Shown here: in pieces, positions 57,891 to 64,000 of the stretch | How the letters are laid out: every line of letters begins with the position of its first letter | Position numbering within the stretch: position 1 is the stretch's first letter | From: Paulownia fortunei | Lineage: Eukaryota; Streptophyta; Magnoliopsida; Lamiales; Paulowniaceae | Reading direction: 5' to 3' | DNA length: 64,000 nt | NCBI GenBank assembly: GCA_019321725.1 | Contig: CM033122.1 | Coordinates: 13,914,274 to 13,978,273 of the forward strand | The notes under the pieces: model-generated | Seen by the model: the letters and a program-made list of their open reading frames with translations, nothing else | Told to the model about the DNA's origin: nothing | Databases searched by the model: none | Translations under genes and position numbers: made by a program

Positions 57891-59026
57891 CCTCTTGTGA
57901 AAATTGATTTTCTAGAAATGGTTTAACTATTTGTCTATTTACTTTGAATTGTTACCATTTCTAGGATTTTCAAAGTCAATCACCCCATAAGGATATATTT
58001 TCTTTACAACAAAAGGACCACTTCACCTTGATCTCAATTTTTTAGGAAACAAATGCAATCGAGAATTATAAAGTAAAATCTTTTGACCAACCTCAAATAT
58101 TTTTCTTGAAATTTTATTATCATGAAAATCTTTGATTCTTGCTTTATAAATTTTGGAATTCTCATATGCATCATTTCTCAGTTCTTGAAGTTCATTGATT
58201 TGCAATTTGCGCAATTTTGAAACTTCATTAAGGTTGAAGTTAAATATTTTGATTGCCTAATAAGATTTATGTTCAAGTTCAATAGGTAAATGACAAGGTT
58301 TTCTATAAACTATCCTATAAGGAGACATGCCTAATGATGTTTTGAAAGTAGTTCTATATGCCCAAAGTATATCGATAAGTCTAAGAGATCAATCTTTACA
58401 GTTTGGGTTAACTATTTTCTCTAAAATTTATTTTATCTCCCTATTTGCAAGTTCAACTTGTCTATTTGTCTGAGGGTGATAAGGGATTGCAACTTTATGT
58501 ATGATTCCATATTTTCTCAATCTATTATTTCAAAAACTTTATTACAAAAATATTTTCCCCCATCACAAATAATAGATTTAGGAATTCCAAATTGACTTAA
58601 AATATTTTTTTTCAAAAAATTTATCACTATTTTATGATCATTGTTTCGACAAGAAATTGACTCGATCTATTTTGAAACATAATCTATGGTAACCAGTATG
58701 TAAAGAAAACCAAATGATAATGGAAATGACCCCATAAAATCAATACCCCAACAGTAAAAAATTTCAATCTCTAGGATAGTGTGTAGGGGCATCATATTTC
58801 TCTTTGAAAGGGACCCTAACTTTTGACAATTTTCACAACTTTTGCAGAAAGTGTAAGTGTCTTTGAAAAGAGTTGGCCAATAAAATCCACATTGCAAGAT
58901 TTTTGTAGTAGTTTTCTTTATAGAAAAATGACCACCACATGCTTTTGAATGACAAAATTTGACAATATTACATATCTCAATATTACATATCTCATTGTCA
59001 GGCACTCATCTTCGAAAGATTTGATT
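57891..59026 (-). pseudogene. Gypsy-6 integrase relic
   Basis: The zinc-binding H2C2 domain is open at 58667-59005: 'FCHSKACGGHFS', 'GFYWPTLFKDTYTFCKSCENCQ', and the core start 'WGIDFMGSFPLSFGFLYILVTIDYVSK'. The rest of the core is broken around 58260-58660. The C-terminal part at 58023-58214 has '[22 protein letters not shown]' and '[14 protein letters not shown]', followed by 'SGPFVVKKIYPYG' to about 57940. Several stops. No chromodomain, consistent with the Athila/Tat branch. Confidence 0.87.
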
Positions 59027-59345
59027 CGGACAATTAGATGGATTCTCTTACTTCAGGAATTTAATATTACTATTTGAGATAAAAAGGGAGTGGAGAATGT
59101 AGTGGCTGATCATTTGTCGAGACTTATTTTTGATGACTCGTTTCAAACCACACTTATTAATGACACTTTCCCTGATGAACAACTATTTAATATTTTTATT
59201 TTACGTTAGATTGCTGACATTGTTAATTTTTTTATGACAGGAAAGATGCCATCGCATTGGAACTCTCAAGATAAAAAGAAGTTTTTAACTGTGGTTAATT
59301 TTTTTTATTGGAATGATCCATACCTATTTATGATCACTGAAAACA
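59027..59345 (+). pseudogene. Inverted segment of Gypsy-6 (RNase H-integrase tether)
   Basis: Here the coding sense is on the plus strand, against all of the surrounding element. It reads 'IRWILLLQEFNITI' near 59032-59075, '[14 protein letters not shown]' near 59090-59130, and 'FYWNDPYLFMIT' near 59300-59335. This is the normal tether between RNase H and the integrase zinc finger. On the minus strand, RNase H ends at about 59346 and integrase begins again at about 59026. The piece was therefore inverted in place, with a small loss at the RNase H side. Confidence 0.87.
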
Positions 59346-59640
59346 ACAATTGGTAAACCAACAAGATAAGATCAAAATTTATCTAATGCAAAAACTACAT
59401 CAAGTAATTTTTTTTCAGTTGTTGTATAATTCAATTGAGCACTATTTAAAGTTTTACTTGCATAGTAAATAACATATGGTTTCTTATCTTTTCTTTGTCC
59501 CAAGACAACTCCAACAGCAAAATCATTAGCATCACATATTATTTCAAAAGGTAAAGTCCAATCTGGAGACTGCATGATTGGAGTAGACGTAAGCATGCTT
59601 TTAAGCTTAACAAAAGCATTTTCATAGTTTTCAGTCCATT
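59346..59640 (-). pseudogene. Gypsy-6 RNase H relic
   Basis: A 74-codon open piece (59372-59596) with 'FEIICDANDFAVGVVLGQRKD', 'VIYYASKTLNSAQLNYTTTE' and 'VVFALDKF'. The first catalytic Asp (CDAND) is present. It is cut by a stop and then by the inversion, so the DHAALRYL region is missing. Confidence 0.87.
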
Positions 59641-59649
59641 AAAAAATAA

Positions 59650-60480
59650 TGTCTTTTATTAGAAGATTACACAAAGGTTTAGATATTAATTATACTAAAA
59701 TCTTTGATAAATCTTCTATAAAAACCAGCATGTCCTAAAAATGATCTAACCTCCTTCACAGTCTTTGGTGTTGAAAAATTGGCAATTAACTCAATTTTAG
59801 ATTTGTTAACCTCAATACCTTTTGATGAAATAATGTGTTTAAGAACAATACCAGTTGTTACTATGAAATGACATTTCTCCCAATTGATCACAAAATTCTT
59901 TTCTTCACACCTGATCAAAATCTTTTTAAAATTAAATAAGCAATCATCAAATGAATTACCAAAAATAGAAAAATTATCCATGAAAGCTTCAAGAAAACAT
60001 TCAACCATGTCGCTAAAAATACTAAGGATGTATCGTTGGAATATAGCTGGTGCATTACATAATCCAAAAGGCATCCTTCGATATGCAAAAGTACCAAAAT
60101 GACATGTAAAAGTTATTTTCTGTTGATCTTCAAGTGCAATTGCAATTTGATTATACTCAAAATATCCATCTAAAAAGCCATAAAATTTGTGTCCCGCAAC
60201 TCTTTCTAAAATTTGATCCATGAAAGGTAATGGAAAATGATCTTTTCTAGTAATTGAGTTAAGTTTCCTATAGTCAATGCACATTCGCCAACTAGTAATA
60301 GTTCTAGTTGAAATTAATTCATCATTCTTATTCTTGACTACAGTAACTCTAGATTTTTTAGGTACAACTTGAGTAGAACTTACCTATTTGCTATCAGAAA
60401 TAGAATAAATGATTCCATTATCTAAGAGTTTAATGACTTCATTTCTCACTACTTCTTTCATATTAGGATTTAGCTTTCGT
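59650..60480 (-). pseudogene. Gypsy-6 reverse transcriptase relic
   Basis: A 201-codon open frame (59679-60284) covers the RT fingers and palm: 'MCIDYRKLNSITRKDHFPLP', 'FYGFLDGYFEYNQI', 'FAYRRMPFGLCNAPAIFQR' and the connection 'SFLGHAGFYRRFIKDFS'. The active site is 'FMDN' where the family has FMDD/YVDD, so the second metal-binding Asp is Asn. The N-terminus continues to about 60480 through stops. Well conserved overall compared with Gypsy-5. Confidence 0.9.
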
Positions 60481-60809
60481 TGCATTTCTCTAGAAGGTTT
60501 AGCATTTTTCTTTAGATAGATGTTATGTGTGCAAATGAAAGGATTAATACCTTTAATATCAACAATGGTTCATCCTAAAGCATTCTTATGCATTTTCAGA
60601 GTTTTGATCAACTTACCTTCTTGAGATGCATCGAGTTTGGAAGAAATTATTACTGAAAAAGTCTTATTCTTACTCAAGAAAGAGTATTTCAAATTAACTG
60701 GCAAAGGTTTCAAATCAACCACGAGAGCTTTAATACTTGATGGAATAGATTTTACTGTATATGATGAAAGTTTTTCGAACCTTGACTTCCAAAAATATTT
60801 TTCTTATAC

Positions 60810-61324
60810 CTACAAAAATTCAAAGATAGTATTAGTGCGTGCATTTTTACAAATACTTTCAATTTCAAAACAAGTCTCCAAAGAATATGAAGAGTTAATA
60901 GTAGTAAAGTATTCATGAACAAGTTCCTCAATTGAATACACTTCATGTACTTCGACATCTTCTGTAGGTTGTATAAAAAAATTAAACACATTTAGTTCCA
61001 AAGTCATATTTCCAAATGATAACTTCAAAATACCATTTCTATAATTGATCAAAGCATTTGAAGTTGCAAGAAAAGGATGACCCAAAATGATAGGAATTTG
61101 TGTATGTGTTTGTGCAACAGGTTCTGTGTTTAAAATAATGAAATCAACTGAAAAGTAAAACTTATATCAATTTGTACCAACACATCTTCTACTATTCTCT
61201 TTGAAACATTAATCGAACGGTTAACTAGTTGGAGTACAATAGAAGTTGTTTTAAGTTCTCCCAAACCTAATTGTTCATAAATTGAGAAAGGTAGAAGATT
61301 TACACTAGTACCAAGATCAAGCAA
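60810..61324 (-). pseudogene. Gypsy-6 protease relic
   Basis: 'MLDLGTSVNLLPFSIYEQLG' at 61265-61324 is the plant Athila/Tat retropepsin site with the catalytic Asp kept. The second half, after a stop near 61130, has 'MGHPFLATSNALINYRNG' at 61032-61085. A linker to RT follows. Two frames; not functional as one protein. Confidence 0.85.
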
Positions 61325-61447
61325 ATCACATTCGATTCTAGTATTTCCTATGATATATGAAATGGTTGGACAACCTGGATCTTTGTACTTAGGTGGAGTG
61401 AATTGTTGAATGATTGAATTAACACTTTCAGTTCAAAATGCCTTCTT

Positions 61448-62712
61448 TTATACATGATGTTTTCTTTTGATTATACACAAATCTTTCAAAAATTTGGCAT
61501 AAGGTAAAATTTGCTTGATTGCATCCAACAATGGAATATTAATCTTGATTTGTTTAAAAAATTCAAACATTTCAGTATTTGAGTTCAATATCTGAGTTAC
61601 TTGCAATCTTTGAGAAAAGGGTACTGAAGGTAAATATTTTTCTTTTTCATCATTTTCACACTTACCTTCTTCAAACTTACCTTTGTTGTCAAGACTATTT
61701 CCATTTTTTATTTCTGGAGGTGGATTAGAAATTTTCTCCTTGGGATGAATAGCCTTGTCAATCACTTTTTCATTCCGAAGAGTTGTAACTGAATTAGCCT
61801 CATTAACTGCATTTTCACCTGAAGAAGAAATATGACACTGAGTAGAAGGATTATGTCGAGGTTGAGCAGGAAATTTACCTTTTTCATGAGTACGCAAAGA
61901 AGTTGTCAATGTTGAAATTGTGCTTCTGATCTCATTGATAGCTTGTGAAGTTTGATTATTAATGTTTCTTTGTTCATGCATAAATGCTTGCAAAGTCTCC
62001 TCAAGGGATTTTGTATGTGGAGTTGGATAAGAATGAAAGTTTGGTGGTTTTTGTGAATGCAATAGTTGGGCACGGTTATCATCTCGCCAACTGAAATTGG
62101 AATGATTTCTCCATTGTGGATTGTAAGTTTCAGAATATGGAGGATGAAAAGGTTTTTTGAATGTGTTCATGAAATTTGCTTGTACTGGAATGTTTAAACA
62201 TTCATTGTTGGAATGCCCCAAAAGTTCACAATTACTACAAACTTCTTTATCTTGCACATATTTGATTTCCTTTACTTTTTTAAGTTCCATGGCTTCAACT
62301 TTTCTTGTTAAACTAGCAAGCCTAGCATTTAGATCATCTTCTTGGCTAAGGTAATATTTTTCTTTATTACTATTAGTAAGATTAGATCTAATAGAACCTT
62401 TAGAAGAATTAACACTATGACATGATTGAGATTTTCTGCCAAATGATCTAGATATTCTAAGGCTTCATCAGGTTCTTTATCAAGAAACTCACCATTACAC
62501 ATTATTTCAACAAATTGTTTTGTTTCAGGAGCTAAACCTTCATAAAAGAAACTAATTAAGCGCTATTTTTTAAAATCATGATGCGGGCATGAATTCAATA
62601 AATCTTTAAATCTATCCTAATATTGAAAGAAAGCTTCATTCGAATTTTGAGAAAAATTTTGAATTTATCTTTTCAAAAGTTTTATGAGTTGGAAAGAATT
62701 TTTTCAAAAATT
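61448..62712 (-). pseudogene. Gypsy-6 gag relic (N-terminus missing)
   Basis: A 280-codon open frame (61448-62290) holds the zinc knuckle 'CSNCELLGHSNNEC' (C-x2-C-x4-H-x4-C, intact) and a 'YNPQWRNHSNFSW' motif common in Athila/Tat gag. A long Ser/Asn/Lys-rich linker and the 'PYAKFLKDLCIIKRK' protease-leading segment follow. Upstream, 62300-62712 encodes the capsid part ('LLRFS', 'KFFPTHKTF'-type pieces) with stops. The frame is cut at 62712 by the junction with the second copy. Confidence 0.87.
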
Positions 62713-64000
62713 CAATTAGAGACGTAGAATTTATCGATGAAAAATTCTCAAACTCCATAAATTTCGCACTGGGGTCTATTGCTATTGAATGGGACCCCTC
62801 TTATTCATCTTGCAACATCTTATTTTTAGTTGCAACTTGTAGCACTTTGTAATTTTTTTTCTTTCTATTTTTTTTTATTATTGTTTTTTTTTCTTTTTTT
62901 TTAAAGACAAACTTCCTCACACATATCTTCTATTCCAACTTGAATTTCTTTTGTAAGTTCAAGCTATCAATTGAATGTTTCTTAAACTCTAATCATTTTT
63001 AGAATAAGAGTTGGATAATAGTGTATTTAGGTTAGGTAAAAGATATGATTACAAAAAAAATATTTATTTATTGAAAGGCTCAAACTGGTTTACTAGGGGG
63101 ATGTTTTCTTGAAACATCATATGGAGAATAAACTGATTTGGCAATGGTGCTAGAAAGCCTAATGTCTTAATCATTTTTCTAGTGGTGTATTATCAGTCGT
63201 TCGCCTTGACAGACCAAAAGTAAAAGTTCTAATACTCAACCCCTAAATGTTGAAGATCCAAGTGATGATTAGAGTAAAGGCATAACAACTATCTATGTTG
63301 ACATGATTGCCTTTATACTGAATAACATAACTATTTGTGCAAAATAAAATTTGAGTATAATTATCGCAAAAATATATTAACCAAGTAACAACATCAAAGT
63401 CCAAAACAACACCCATCATTAGTTAAACCATATTATTCATGCTTAATTTTAATCATTGAAGTTGAAAGAACCTATACGACTAAAAAAAAATAATTGGTAA
63501 TTCACAAACATTTGTTAAAAACTTCACAAACCTACCATGTTATGCAAAAAATAGGGATGCATCTAAAGAGTGTTACAATTACCCTTTACTCAGCTACCAT
63601 TTTTCATGTTTTCAATGGACCTATAAAAAACACGCTTAATTTTTTATTTTTTTATTTTTAAATATTAGAAAAACACACATTGAACACACAAGTTATGATA
63701 ACAACTATATCTTTCCCCAACCCAATCGAGACATTATCTCCAATGTCAAAAATAGATAGAAAAATAGAGTTTGAAAGATATCACCTAAAGTGTGGCTAAT
63801 AAAGCTGAAACAACAAAAAAAAATACATACTACTAGATAAAATTATTAAAATAAGTATCACAGACTGAGAGTCAAATTAAATTTGTATTTTCGACCATTG
63901 TTCCTATTGGACCAATCCACATTGGCCAAGGCTGGATCAGGTTCTGGCACATATGCTAGACGTTGATCAATCAACTGGTCAGGTGTTAGAGCAGAAATGA
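62713..64000 (-). mobile_element. Second copy of the Gypsy-6 3' half, partial
   Basis: From AATTAGAGACGTAGAATTTA onward this repeats 55093-56353 in the same order and orientation at about 92% identity by eye, and runs off the window. It joins the gag of Gypsy-6 without LTR or target duplication. This fits a tandem duplication of about 7.6 kb or a recombination between two family members. It contains the LOG-like 3' end. Confidence 0.88.
63858..64000 (-). pseudogene. LOG-like gene, second copy, C-terminal part
   Basis: The last 47 codons and TGA (63858-63860) of a LOG-like frame, open to the window edge ('TPDQLIDQRLAYVPEPDPAL'). About 12 of 143 bases differ from the first copy, and the frame and stop position are kept. 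It ends in 'NLTLSL', an LxLxL pattern. Whether the rest is intact lies outside the window, so 'pseudogene' here means partial and unproven. Confidence 0.82.

Larger units (their letters stand above)
54499..62712 (-). mobile_element. Gypsy-6: Athila/Tat-branch Gypsy element carrying LOG-like and Cys-rich ORFs
   Basis: A minus-strand element with readable gag, protease, RT, RNase H and integrase from right to left. A captured block of about 2 kb follows (Cys-rich ORF and LOG-like gene). Then comes a 3' spacer homologous to that of Gypsy-5, a decayed polypurine tract (minus strand AGTGTGAGAAAATT) and the 3' LTR. The 5' end is missing: gag is cut at 62712, where a second copy of the element's 3' half begins. 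A segment of about 320 bp at the RNase H/integrase border is inverted. It is inactive. Confidence 0.85.

Noticed and set aside
60637..60918. 93-codon plus-strand ORF
   Set aside because: Opposite-strand shadow of the Gypsy-6 protease-RT linker.

Overview
This window looks like gene-poor, repeat-rich nuclear DNA of a dicot plant. It is strongly AT-rich and has no bacterial-style operons. It is built from nested plant-type LTR retrotransposons, namely Ty1/Copia and Athila/Tat-branch Ty3/Gypsy, plus hAT-like and MITE-like DNA transposon relics. I found no intact host gene, no tRNA or rRNA gene and no CRISPR array. By my boundaries roughly 85-90% of the window is transposon-derived. The species cannot be named from the sequence.

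Layout. (1) 1-5042: AT-rich intergenic DNA with three candidate MITE-like pieces. (2) 5043-17551: an old Copia element (Copia-1, target duplication ATAAA). Its 3' LTR was split first by a younger Tork-type Copia element (Copia-2, 9829-14362, target duplication GATGA) and again by a 2.5-kb solo Gypsy-type LTR (14534-17019, target duplication CAAGA). (3) 17552-19829: intergenic, with a TA microsatellite and a weak SINE candidate. (4) 19830-28572: Copia-3 (+), with a truncated 5' LTR and a 3' LTR carrying a 793-bp internal tandem duplication. (5) 28954-52340: a degraded Tat/LARD-like element. It was invaded by an hAT-like element (29577-41630, 8-bp duplication CCCTTTAG), which was itself invaded by an 11.2-kb Athila-like Gypsy element (29586-40757). 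The Tat-like relic also received Copia-4 (42531-52122, minus strand), a relative of Copia-3. (6) 52341-64000: a minus-strand Athila/Tat-branch Gypsy element (Gypsy-6) with an inverted LTR arrangement, followed by the start of a second copy of its 3' half.

The most interesting part is Gypsy-6. Between its integrase and its 3' spacer, where Athila elements often carry an env-like ORF, it holds about 2 kb of non-retroelement coding sequence on the same strand as pol. One piece is a nearly full-length, intronless LOG-like gene (cytokinin riboside monophosphate phosphoribohydrolase) with one frameshift and one stop. Beside it is a small Cys-rich ORF whose basic and zinc-finger region resembles the nucleic-acid-binding protein of carlaviruses. 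A second copy of the LOG end, about 92% identical, lies at the right edge of the window. The captured module is therefore shared by two copies rather than being a one-off insertion.

All retroelements here look inactive. Copia-2 is the youngest (LTRs about 95% identical by eye); its gag-pol stays in one frame but carries 11 stops. The Athila-like and Copia-3/4 LTR pairs are only about 85% alike and their coding regions are heavily frameshifted. All identity values are eye estimates, not computed alignments.
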